This document shows positions 20,458-29,517 of a DNA stretch of 29,517 nt, piece after piece. The stretch lies in the NCBI GenBank assembly GCA_000969725.1, contig JXSR01S034636.1. One strand, 5' to 3'. Source of the stretch: Ophiothrix spiculata. Its lineage: Eukaryota > Echinodermata > Ophiuroidea > Amphilepidida > Ophiotrichidae. The stretch's first letter is position 1; each line of letters begins with the position of its first letter. Under the pieces are notes generated by a model. It ran no database searches and was not told the DNA's origin. It was given only the letters and a program-made list of their open reading frames with translations. The translations under genes were made by a program, and so were the position numbers.

Positions 20458-20929
20458 TTGAACTTCGTAACTCAAAAACGGAATGTCGGATTTGTACGAA
20501 ATTTGACACACATAGACGGAGGGCACTATGAAGCTGCTTTTTGAAAAAAGTTTCCAATATTGAATTACCTGATTGGTCGGTTACCGGTTGCCATGGCAAC
20601 GATATAAACAACCCAGCTTCATAATGCCTAGTGTATTTATATCCTACACCTACTACCCAGGTTTGATACCAAGCTTGCTTTTCGTTTTTTAGTTATGATA
20701 GTTTAAGTGTTTAGCCAATCAGAGGCTCTATTATGACAACCAGTCCGCAATTTTGCACATTTTTTGAAACTTCACTACAAGAGCTACAATATAGTATATG
20801 ACATTAATATGTAATAATTTGGGAAATGTGTGTAAATTTATCTCAAAGTTTATGCCAATCTACCCCAGACACTCCCAATATTATAGTAAATTTTAAACAG
20901 ATCATTGAGCTATACTTTTGTAGATTCAC
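20458..20929. other. Noncoding stretch before copy D
   Basis: Contains phrases such as AACTCAAAAACGGA that also occur in the tandem unit (CTCAAAAACGGATTT), suggesting the repeat continues beyond the duplicated part. No gene was seen. The palindrome at 20587 lies here. Confidence 0.5.
20587..20600. promoter_or_regulatory. X-box-like perfect palindrome GTTGCCATGGCAAC
   Basis: A 14-base perfect palindrome that fits the RFX X-box pattern (GTTGCC, two-base spacer, GGCAAC). There is no gene nearby to regulate, and it may simply be part of a repeat. Functional status is unknown. Confidence 0.4.
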
Positions 20930-21904
20930 CTTGTTAATGGTCATCATATTGTATGATTTTTACAACTCGTTACCTACCATCAGAAATCAAATCAGCTTAA
21001 TGCAGCAGGTAGGTAATAGTATCAATATCCTGTGGTAACCTTCTTAGAATATGTGACTGTTCATCACGAGCCAGCCATTAATTCTGCCCCTTGTCATTTT
21101 CACTTTTCAAACATTTTCAAAAATTATGTTATAAGGATTTAAATGACATTTCATTGAACTTCCATTTGACTTACAAGAATCAAATTATGGTCCGTTAAAG
21201 GTTGTCATAGAGTAAAATGTTGAACTGAGAAACGGTTAGTATGATATATTTCTGCTCATGGCTCTCAGAATATACCGACATACTTCAAATTCCCGGTACT
21301 ATTCTTGAAATGAAACTTTGCATGTGTTTTAAAGCAAGTATAAAAATTATGAATCTGCAAAAAATAGATTTTGTCAAATAACCATCAATTCATGTATTTT
21401 CACCTGCAGCGCAAAAAGGAGGTTTGCTATATTTACGACTGTTTCGAGTTGAACAAACACATAACTATATTACGATCACGAGCACCAGGTGGGAGTTTAT
21501 TATCCTTATCCATTCCTTTATTCTTATCTATTTTAATCCAAACGTAACCTTATGTCCACTTTGTTTCTAGTAATATGTTTTTACATCTTCTGAAATATTA
21601 TGATATTAATTTCTGATTGCAGATTTTGATAAAGTTGCTAGATGCTCTACTAAAGTATTGAAACATACACTTGGTAATAATAAATTAAAAGCCATGAATG
21701 AATCATCGTGAAAAGGTTTGTTTTGTTTTGTATTATTACGACATCATTATTCAGCAGATCAAATTCATATACATAAATCTGATGTTTCTTTACTTACACA
21801 TGCACAGGGTTTATTATTGAGAGAAATTATGTATTACATATCAATAGCATTAAGCATTACTATCACAATACCTCGTCCAAATCATATATAGCTCGTTCGT
21901 ATAT
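20930..21904. repeat. Copy D, left part (matches 7060-7210, 12140-12608)
   Basis: The ATCAGCTTAATGCA block (20990) and GTAACCTTCTTAGAA match A and B. About 420 bases unique to D follow (21045-21460), including motif N. The alignment then resumes with GAGCACCAGGTGGGAGTTTA, AACGTAACCTTATGTCCA, TTTCTGATTGCAG and CTCGTCCAAATCATAT. A 70-codon frame at 20826-21038 is not kept in the other copies. Confidence 0.65.
21425..21454 (+). repeat. Motif N, copy 3
   Basis: TGCTATATTTACGACTG, then GTTGAAC: a looser match to 2997-3023 and 18012-18038. It lies in the part of D that is missing from B. Confidence 0.35.
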
Positions 21905-22215
21905 CGGTCAGTCACTGATATTACAAAATGATTTTAGAGCCCAAAGCGCTATTTACACATAGAATACACCTTGCATAGAATATACAGACCGTACTTGCAT
22001 TACCGTAATTGAATTGAGACTGTAATACCATGCTTTAATGCTACAATAGTGACTATATAGAAGCCCCTTGGGGTTGATTGGATATAAATGGATGGGAGTC
22101 CTATCACACCATGATCTGCAAGATAAGTGTCTTGCAAATTATGTATACGGGGTGTGCTTCAGGAAAATACCACCATGTGAAAGACCTTAATATATAAGAT
22201 TCAATTGTCAATACA
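21905..22215. repeat. Module M, copy 3 of 4
   Basis: Carries ACACCTTGCATAGAATATAC, TTACCGTAATTGAATTGA, CTACAATAGTGACTATATAGA, the quasi-palindrome CCCCTTGGGG, GTTGATTGG, ATGGATGGGAGT (22088) and CACACCATGATCTGCAAG. It is closest to the copy at 29.0-29.3 kb. Confidence 0.75.
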
Positions 22216-23890
22216 ATCAATGCTTCGAGCTATTTCGAAACCTACGTGACGTAAACGCATGGCAAATACTATACACAAAAAAGTATGTTGATATTGACTA
22301 AAAAGGGGAAAAGGGAGGAAAAGCGTGTAAACTCTAATGCTGTTAGGTATACGAAAAGTAGATTTTCAATTTGAAAACTTCCATATTTTTTACTTCCATC
22401 CGTCCTCTTTTATTTTGACCCTAATTATCAACTGTTTATGATGTCTTTTAATTCTCCAAATGTCTAAGGCGTAAAACAAAAAGATATCTTTTGAATGTTT
22501 TTTACAATGTAAACCTTTTGCTATCGTAACCTTTGCCACTGAAATTGTCCAATAATATTTTTTCAATTTTTAACCTTAGGTTGTAGAGTGATGTAATTCT
22601 ATTCATATTTATCCAAGATCAGCGTAACACAGTCCCATTTCTTTACCATTTGGAAGTTGTTTACTCATATTTGTATCTGATATGTCTTGTTGCTATGTCA
22701 TTTATCAACCAGCATTAAGTGATCAAAGTGAAAAGTTCATATTTTGATATATCTGTTATATGTAATAGCAATACTGAATATAAAGTTGTGAAATAGTTCT
22801 GTCGTGTAACAGTTCTGTTTTTCTTCGATTTATTTTAAAATAAGAAATCAATATTGAGTTTCGAAATCATAAAGCCTATTTTATGTTGTCTTGATTTAAA
22901 AGGAATGGTGATATAATAAAGCAATTCCATTCCTTTATAACAAGGTGGAAGATATAATAGTACGGTGAATATTAATATTTTACATACGGTCATTGGAGTA
23001 TCCTTTGACCATCCATTAATTTATTTCCCCACCATGTGCTTGACAAGCATAGTGTACGAGCATTATTTACAGTTGATTGTTAACCCCAAGGAATGGAAGT
23101 AATATTTCAATGCTTAAAGAATGAAAACATCCTGAATAGATAAGAAAGAACATATATTAAGACAGGTCCCACAATAGGAAAGACGTCGACTTTTCTGAAC
23201 TAAACAATGAGGGGTAACATCAACTGTAGCAGGTTAGGATTGATGAATCGCGTTCGTATTGCATGTAGCTCAATCACCCTTGCGTTTTCAGTTAGAGAAA
23301 ATCTTTAAAAAGTTTCCTTCCATTCACTTATTATCATGTCACATATAACTTACTATAAAATCAATCTTTAATACCTTTGTTTTCTTCTAACCACTTGCTT
23401 AACACGTGTAGTTTAATAGCAAGTCTAAGATACAGCTTATATTAAATATGCAGAAAAAATCTTGCAGCTCTCTAATTTCAGCTAATTCAATCAAAAATAT
23501 TCTGATTTTTGCTTAGCTGGCGATAAATTATAATGACGTATTTGCGGTATCTAAAATCATCTGGCAAATTCTGTGACAAGTGTTTGTCTGCTGCCTAGCC
23601 AAAGGTGTTACTCCGACTGTCAAGCACTTGGATAGGTCATAAGACGAACTATATTACATTGCTGCGTTAAGGCATCCACGTCAAATTACCTACTTCAGAT
23701 CAAGGCAGTTACTTCCTGAATTCAAATGTTTCTATCATGTCGAGGTCAGATTTACAGACAACACGAATACAACCTATTCAATGATATTGCATGTGATTAA
23801 AATGATGAACTGCTTTTAATTGTAGCATTTTTAAGTGAAACATTTTTAATGATTTTATAGGTAATGAAAATCTGTCATTATTGTTGATTT
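22216..23890. repeat. Copy D, middle part (matches copy C 13100-14900)
   Basis: Matches C in the blocks at 23070-23310 and 23430-23890, without the SINE and the tRNA-containing repeat found in C. The interval 22260-22980 has no clear C match; a short hairpin (AAAGGAATGG against CCATTCCTTT) lies at about 22900-22937. Noncoding. Confidence 0.65.
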
Positions 23891-25109
23891 TGTCTGTTTG
23901 CCAAACACCAAGTAATATTTTCCTGTCTATAGCATATTTTTTTTATTTTGTACACCATTTGAATTTACGATTTTGCTAATGATCACAATTATTTGTAAAA
24001 GATCATAAGTCATGATTATTAGTCATGCCAATACGGGAAAGATGTAACTTAAAAACGCACTCTTCGTATTAATAGTTAAGTGTAGTTTTACTCAAGAAGT
24101 TTAATACCTACTGCAACAAGTTTGGTAGCCAAGTCAACGGGGGGAGGAAAAGATGGTTGAGGAAAAGCCCATTGACGCCTAAAGTTGAAATTCTACAAGA
24201 ATAATTTTTCGCATACCTGTAAATGACAAACGAACATATCTCTTCGTGGCAAAAGTTTAATGGTAGGTGATGTATAGAATGTAGTTTGACGAGGATCTTT
24301 TTTTTTCATTTTCAGGGTATTTCCACATTAGTTCCAAGAATGTTCAAAGGTAAATATTATCATGATAAGTTTCTTACATTGTGAAAACGTTGATGAATAG
24401 TAATAATAATTTGTTGTTAATGCATATTAAATACCATAATTGCATGGATTAACAGTATCAAATAAACCGAAGTTTATTGGGTGAGGTTAATCATTGAGAT
24501 AATGCATGCTTGGTCACCTTGTATACCAAAAAAGTCGCACAATGGTCATATTGAGCAGAAACTTGAGTGTTACTTGTGTCTTAAGCATTTTTTACTCTTG
24601 ACTATTGCGCAGACATATAAAGAAGTTACCAAATATCTTTTGCAGGCATACATGTACTATCCATTTGAAATGTACATTATTTTAACCACCCTGTATATTT
24701 CATCGTATGTACTTTTGGTGAACAGTTCTATTTTGTTATTGAGAGCCCTAAAAAAGTACGTTTCATTATCATAAATCCATACCTGTTTTGTTTTATGTTG
24801 GTAGCTGTTTAGAATAAAAGAGGACTATAAACTGAGTAAAATCAACATACACTTTTTCAGTTTACACCCTGTATAATTTTCACACGCCCTGTATATTGTA
24901 TAATGACAGTGTCATTTGTATATTTGGTATTCTTGTAATATGAGCTTTGAAAAAATATATACTTTTACGGTCTTAAAATGTACATATTTAATCCTGTCTG
25001 TATTGAGAAATATTCAAATTTATGATGGTTTTTTTTTTCATTTAGTGGTATGTTACATTTTTTTCTGACCAATTCATGTCAAATTACTATTTATATTTAA
25101 GTAAGCGAA
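23891..25109. other. Interval of copy D without clear C partner
   Basis: AT-rich. Three occurrences of C(A/G)CCCTGTATA lie at about 24687, 24865 and 24884; such words occur at ends of some invertebrate repeats, but no element could be delimited. A 97-codon frame at 24481-24774 covers the first and shows only hydrophobic residues of low complexity. I do not call it a gene. Confidence 0.45.
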
Positions 25110-25684
25110 ATCTAACTATTCAATGTAATATATTTTTGAATGATACAACTCTACTTAAAAGTCAAAGCACATTATCATTGATGCAACAATCTTATGCTTT
25201 GCATGTTACAGTATTCTAAACAGCTCTAAGCCATTTTATATAAATTAATCTAAATACGTGACGTTGAAGCTTCACAGTTATTTCAATAAACAGAATATTA
25301 TAATTTCACGACAACATTACGAGGACCTGTTCCATGCGCTAAAATGCTTATTCAGACAAGTTGTATATCTATCGTGCATCATGCCTATATTTGTTTATGT
25401 TACAGCTGTAGATCATTCAGCTTCTTTGACTTGTTTTGATCAATCTTTCGGGTATAAAAATATACATTAGGTTGCTCGTTTCTCTACTGTTTTCTTCATT
25501 TTAAACTAAAGTAAGTTGTTCTAGATTATTCATCACTCATATTAAGGTGACCTTATGATTCATTGCACTGGCATACTGATTTTTTATTTGTAATTTAAGA
25601 TATTCATGGTGTTCTTAACCTAGAAATTTAATTATTACATGTCTTAAAACTGCATTGTTTTGTTCAAACGTAACATTAAAAATA
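25110..25684. repeat. Copy D, right part (matches 15640-16236)
   Basis: Direct paralogue of the fourth C block, about 75% identical by eye, ending at TTTTGTTCAAACGTAAC just before the inverted-repeat element. The 70-codon frame at 25258-25470 is not preserved in C. Confidence 0.75.
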
Positions 25685-26602
25685 AAGCTATGGTCACAAT
25701 AGGTCGTACGGCGGTCGTACGACCGATTAACAATGTTTATTTGACCACGTCGTAAGCTTTCGTACGAACGTCTTGAGGTGGTCTTACGAAAGAGTGTTTA
25801 CTCATACTCAGTTCGCAAGGTCGCACACATTTCTTACTATGTTCGTGCGATAGACTTGTGAATTTTCAATCAATAAAGTACAAGAATAAAGCGTGGAAAA
25901 GGGAAGACAAGAGGAAATAGAGAAAAAATAAATAAAGACAGGATATTAAGAGAAGGTGTAAAAAACTTAAGGAGTAATTTTGCACAGCAAGAAAAATGTT
26001 TTTGCTGGTTTTTTTTTAAATGTACTCAGATGGATTTAAGCCCTTTTGGAAACAAACTCTTCATATGCTAATCCCAGAGAGATGATTAGCACGTCGCTTA
26101 GGCAAATCATCATTATAAAAGCATTCATTTGAATAAGAATTACAATGGCAAAGTTATTACGATATTCGTACGGCAGTCGTGCGAACGCCGTGCGGCAATC
26201 GAATGCAGGTATTCGCAAGGCATTCTTAACAAGATATTTAACATGAAAAATGACCAGGCTGCGAACTTAAGAACTGTTTTTAATCGTATTCTGTTCCTGG
26301 TGTGTTTGTACGACGTTCGTACGAAACGGTCAAAACAACTGATCGCAGCTTGTTTGCAATGCGTTTGCGACCAGTCGTAAGGGTATTATTAATCTGTTTA
26401 AAAACAAAACTCATTTTCGTCAAGGGCAAATACATCGTTTTAACAATGCCTTGTAAAAGAAATTTCATAAAAATGAACATTTGTCAGATATTTGTAAAAA
26501 TATATACCTATTCTTTCGAAAGCCGTGCGAAACTCGGACGAACCTCATTCTTAAATGATTCGTACGAATCCTTTGATCGTACGAACATTGTGACCGTAGC
26601 CT
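25685..26602. mobile_element. 918-bp inverted-repeat element rich in CGTACG
   Basis: Ends are inverted copies: AAGCTATGGTCACAAT at 25685 and ATTGTGACCGTAGCCT to 26602, followed inward by TCGTACG. The word CGTACG or close variants occurs repeatedly inside (near 25704, 25715, 25763, 26168, 26320, 26561 and 26578), often in inverted pairs, with an AT-rich middle. This fits a non-autonomous DNA transposon with subterminal repeats. Overlapping frames on both strands (60-100 codons at 26036-26604) encode repeats of the motif and are not genes. Superfamily not assigned; no sure target duplication. Confidence 0.7.
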
Positions 26603-27839
26603 AAGTTAATCTGCCTCTATGCGTATTGAAGATATGACAATGGCCTAGAGTTGCTATTGAATGTACATATTCAAATAAACAATAACAAAGAAACCAGGGG
26701 GGTAGGACGTGACGTCATCAGATTTTGAAACTCCCATTCAAAAAACTTGAATTTTAACTAACGCTCAAACATTTCATTTTATGTCCTTACTTAGTGTATG
26801 AACATAAAACTTAAAAGATATTCTGATTATTTTACAGAACTACGTTTCTTTTTATTTACGCGTTGAAATATACGGGCGATACCACGGATAAACACGCATC
26901 AAATCTGAGTAAACAGTCCGGTAAACAGGCAATTTATTACGCGGCCACCGTCGTCTGAAAGAAACATAAGAAAAGAAATATACATATGGCAGTTCAATTT
27001 TATAGGCTTTATCCGGGGTCTTCAAAACATTGTGCGCGTGTATGTGCCTGTACGTGTAAGTACCTTATTAGGCATTATTCCTGATCCATGTCTGTTTGAA
27101 ATACGACCCATCTCTATGCCTATTTTGACTCAAAACCCACCCAATTTGACATTCGATGCAGTTTTTGAAATTATGTGGCTTTGTCCACTAGTCTTAATTG
27201 CTTTTATTTAATTCAGATTTACTAAAAATTCAAATTATTGTTAATTGTCTCATTGAAACACGCACCTGGCATTGATAATATGATTTTTGAAAGATACCGC
27301 ACTCCTAGTAATTATTGAAAACATATTATTTTGATCACAATGGTCAGCAATCCCCAAAATTAATTCAAAACCTTATTGATGTTTTAGCTCTGACCCTAGA
27401 AAGTTCAAACTGCTGATGTTTTTGCTATCTAAAATGTCTTTGTCTCTTAAATCTATTGATGTCGATGTAAAGTGTCTGACATAACTGCCTTGTTATTACA
27501 CTAAAAACGATCGCAATGCATTTAAATTGTATATCCTGAGTCTACGACCAATCTCAAAGGTTTAGAAAAATATGTGTAAATCCTTCGAGAATGATTTTTG
27601 CAGTCTATTGCATAGATACAAAAACACTGCTTGTGCACCTTTTGATGCCTTCTAGACCCCTTCCAATGAATTGGTCTATGAACATACAATATCTCGCATA
27701 AATAAAGTTCGTGCCTGAAAAAAAAATGAACATGAACATCTAAAGCGGGTAATGATTTGACATTTTTGAATCGGTATATTGCCTCTTCTTACTTTTATAT
27801 TTAATAATTAAATGCTATATTTAAAGATTTCATCGTTTT
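26603..27839. other. Noncoding stretch, nothing recognised
   Basis: No open frame of note. A G run followed by ACGTGACGTCATC lies at about 26697-26720 and includes a CRE-like TGACGTCA, which in isolation is weak evidence. An A run is at 27719-27727. Confidence 0.5.
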
Positions 27840-27965
27840 GAGTGAAAATTAAATCAGATTACTGGACTTACTTGTTTAAAGCAAACTACGTTTCGTGTTA
27901 CCCCTGTAACACTTCGTCAGGTTTTGACCCACTGGGTTGGTCACGTGACAGGCGACTCGGGATAG
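27840..27965 (-). repeat. Terminal inverted arm of the PLE, left
   Basis: Sense-oriented 3' end of the element on the minus strand; reverse complement of 28543-28665. It includes ATCCCGAGTCG, a CACGTGAC block, the hammerhead-like motif and AAACAAGTAAGTCCAGTAATC. The coding end of the endonuclease frame runs into it. Confidence 0.85.
27882..27926 (-). ncRNA. Hammerhead-ribozyme-like motif
   Basis: On the minus strand CAAAAC is followed by the core CTGACGA (27920-27914), one extra A, a perfect 7-bp stem II (GTGTTAC, loop AGGG, GTAACAC), then GAAACGTA and GTTTGC. AAAC before the core can pair with GTTT after GTA to make stem I. ACGT gives only a two-base stem III, as in PLE hammerheads that are thought to work as dimers. 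Hammerhead motifs in PLE terminal repeats are established; the extra A after the core is a departure from the minimal consensus. Self-cleavage would be expected after GTA. Confidence 0.55.
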
Positions 27966-28542
27966 TTTTGATGGCCTTGTCCCAGCCCACGCATGCGATA
28001 GTTTGTGTCGCAGTCCTCCCTTTTTCTTCAAAGATGGATTTTCCACACGCTCCCAAATTGCCTCTTTTATTCATCTCCGATGCCACTGTTCCTCCTTGTC
28101 CAAGATGATTGAGTCTAAAAAGTTAACAGGGTGTCACGTGTCTTTGATATGTAAATACACAACATAGTTTTGAGCTTCGTTAGAGCTAGGTCTACGGTGT
28201 TTTAAGAGATTGTTTAGTCTCTCCCACGTACGAAGCTGAGCAATCAGGTTCACCACATATAATTCCGTAAACAAGGTTAGATCTTTTTTCCTTGGGTTGC
28301 TTGTCCTTCACGTGAACTGCGTAAGGTGTTACCGGATTTAAACGAGGCAGCAATGCCATAATTCTTTAAATGTTTCTTTACACGTTCTGATAATCCAGAG
28401 ACATATTAAGGTAAAGTGGATCTTGCACTAATGGACAGACAACTGCAGTTCTTTTGTTGTTTATTACCCTTTTTGTTGGCCTTAACAAATGCCCAATCCG
28501 GGTAACCGCAGATATTTAGAGAGTCTTTGATGTGAATTTTAA

Positions 28543-28665
28543 TCCCGAGTCGACTGTCACGTGACCAATCCAGCGGGTCAAAACCTGACGAAGTGTTACA
28601 GGGGTAACCCGAAACGTAGTTTGCTGTAAACAAGTAAGTCCAGTAATCTGATTTTAATTTTCACT
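28543..28665 (+). repeat. Terminal inverted arm of the PLE, right
   Basis: Plus-strand copy of the element's 3' end, from ATCCCGAGTCG to TTTTCACTCA. It joins the RT-linker fragment directly at GGGAT/TAAAATTCAC, with no extra bases. Confidence 0.85.
28580..28624 (+). ncRNA. Second hammerhead-like motif, stem II mismatched
   Basis: Same layout as the minus-strand copy at 27882: AAAAC, CTGACGA, A, GTGTTAC, AGGG, GTAACCC, GAAACGTA, GTTTGC. One change in stem II (GTAACCC instead of GTAACAC) breaks one of seven pairs. It would be transcribed in the opposite direction to the first copy. Confidence 0.5.
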
Positions 28666-28667
28666 CA

Positions 28668-28984
28668 TGTTTACTACTACTGGCTGACTGAGAACATTCA
28701 CTAATTTATTTCATCGTTTTAGTTTTTGCTACTTCTAGCAAGCGCACAAGCTTTGGTAATCTTTGCACATTTTTGTCTTTTGTTTGGAAAAATAGTAATA
28801 ATTAGAAACAAATGATTAAATAAATTAAACATGGGTTCAATTTTAATTAACATGAATTAATTATAAATAGTTATTTAATGTATTTTTTAATTCGTTATCT
28901 GAAATGTTTTGACTACATATATTCAGAAATCGTGTTTGCCAGTTATACGACGTATATGCACATTTTAAAGAAACAATGAATTAA
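28668..28984. other. Noncoding stretch, nothing recognised
   Basis: Strongly AT-rich with TTAATTAA-like words (about 28790-28900). No gene or repeat was identified. Confidence 0.5.
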
Positions 28985-29355
28985 ATGTCTCTACAATCAA
29001 TACTATCACTCGTTCCAATCATACCAAACTCTTTCGTATATATCTTAGTCAGTGATATTGCAAAATGATTTTGGATCCTAAAGCGATATAGGCACATAGA
29101 AAACACCTTGCGTAGAATAAACACAGCGTACGTATTACCGTAATTGAATTGAAACTATAATACCATGATAAATGCTATCAGGAGTGATTTAATACCACAA
29201 TGGTGCCTAACTAGAAGCCCCTCGGGGTTATCTGTTGGTAATAATGGATGGGAGTTCCATCACACCATGATCTGCAAGGCAAGTGTCTTGTAAATTATGT
29301 ATCTAGGGTGTGCTTCGGGAAAATATTAACACATGTACAACATTTTAATATAAGA
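28985..29355. repeat. Module M, copy 4 of 4, with left flank
   Basis: From CTACAATCAATACTATCAC through GTCAGTGATATTGCAAAATGATTTT, AACACCTTGCGTAGAATAAACA, TTACCGTAATTGAATTGA, GCTATCAGGAGTGA, CCACAATGGTG, the quasi-palindrome CCCCTCGGGG, ATGGATGGGAGT (29243), CACACCATGATCTGCAAG and GTGTGCTTCGGGAAAATA. It is the closest relative of the copy at 21.9-22.2 kb. The alignment fades after AATATAAGATTCAATTGA, near 29365. Confidence 0.75.
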
Positions 29356-29517
29356 TTCAATTGAATACGCTAGAATAAGAACATCCCAACTCCATAGCTG
29401 CCTTCTGTTTAATCATAATTATAAAATATAAATGCATACAAATTTCTGAAAATGCTTTCTCATCACTAAAATAGCATTTCCATGTCAATATCCTAATCAT
29501 AGTGTCATATTTGACCT

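Larger units (their letters stand above)
27840..28667 (-). pseudogene. Penelope-like element relic with inverted terminal copies of its 3' end
   Basis: On the minus strand the order is as follows: an inverted copy of the 3' end (28667-28543); an RT-endonuclease linker fragment with SLNICGYPDWAFVKANKKG (near 28490-28530), a stop, then YVSGLSERVKKHLKNYG and KSGNTLR; then, after frameshifts, a GIY-YIG start with LVYGI and CSASYVGETKQSL (about 28205-28280). An internal loss removes the middle of the endonuclease. Its end, IKEAIWERVENPSL (about 28027-28072), and LSRDQPSGSKPDEVLQG follow, then the sense 3' end (27965-27840). The RT catalytic core is absent. The endonuclease would nick target DNA, but frameshifts and deletions make this copy inactive. 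Terminal arms are about 125 bp and over 90% identical. Confidence 0.85.

Noticed and set aside
21610-21622. Splice acceptor (TTTCTGATTGCAG) and a hidden exon in copy D
   Set aside because: Copy A has lost the AG and no shared open frame follows in B and D.
24481-24774. 97-codon hydrophobic frame resembling a small membrane protein
   Set aside because: No signal peptide or family motif, and it covers a CACCCTGTATA repeat word. AT-rich DNA often yields such hydrophobic chance frames.
26036-26604. Overlapping frames on both strands at 26.0-26.6 kb
   Set aside because: They lie inside the inverted-repeat element and encode repeats of CGTACG, explained by its palindromic structure.
26708-26720. 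CRE-like TGACGTCA as a promoter
   Set aside because: Isolated eight-base palindrome with no TATA box, transcript or gene near it.
27842-28108. Plus-strand 88-codon frame
   Set aside because: It is the antisense of the PLE endonuclease end and terminal arm.

Overview
The window looks like noncoding DNA from an animal nuclear genome, most likely a marine invertebrate. It is AT-rich by eye. The longest open frames are about 60-130 codons, overlap simple repeats or transposon relics, and are not kept between duplicated copies. The recognisable content is eukaryotic: three broken Penelope-like retroelements (PLEs), tRNA-derived SINE sequence and many short inverted-repeat DNA transposons. I found no intact protein-coding gene, no functional tRNA, no rRNA and no CRISPR array. 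The species cannot be fixed from the sequence.

The dominant architecture is old segmental duplication. A segment at about 3.1-8.7 kb (copy A) is repeated at about 8.8-13.0 kb (copy B), roughly 70-85% identical in patches. A second pair follows: about 13.0-16.2 kb (copy C, contiguous with B) matches about 22.1-25.7 kb (copy D). One core module is present four times: 8.5-8.73, 12.83-13.06, 21.9-22.2 and 29.03-29.33 kb. Each copy has been interrupted by different insertions, so the paralogues serve as partial empty-site controls for one another.

Layout: 1-2714 has no recognisable feature. 2715-2959 is a MITE-like inverted repeat. Copy A carries a 653-bp inverted-repeat transposon (4200-4852) and a PLE relic (about 7211-8090, minus strand). 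Copy B has a roughly 750-bp block inverted relative to A (9075-9830) with a tRNA-like sequence inside, a 259-bp MITE (11725-11983) and another repeat insertion (about 12609-12800). Copy C has a minus-strand tRNA-derived SINE (about 13235-13553), a related tRNA-like repeat (about 14007-14398), a 109-bp MITE and a double hairpin. From 17.0 to 18.0 kb there are simple repeats. At 18.16-18.42 kb lies a PLE endonuclease tail, followed by a 240-bp hairpin. At 18853-20457 an 812-bp sequence is duplicated in tandem at about 98-99% identity, each copy holding a 180-bp fold-back element with TA flanks. Copy D ends at a 918-bp inverted-repeat element rich in CGTACG motifs.

The most interesting locus is 27840-28667. 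It is a PLE relic whose 3' end is present at both ends in inverted orientation, and both ends carry a hammerhead-ribozyme-like motif. No genes cooperate here; the window records mobile-element insertion layered on segmental duplication.
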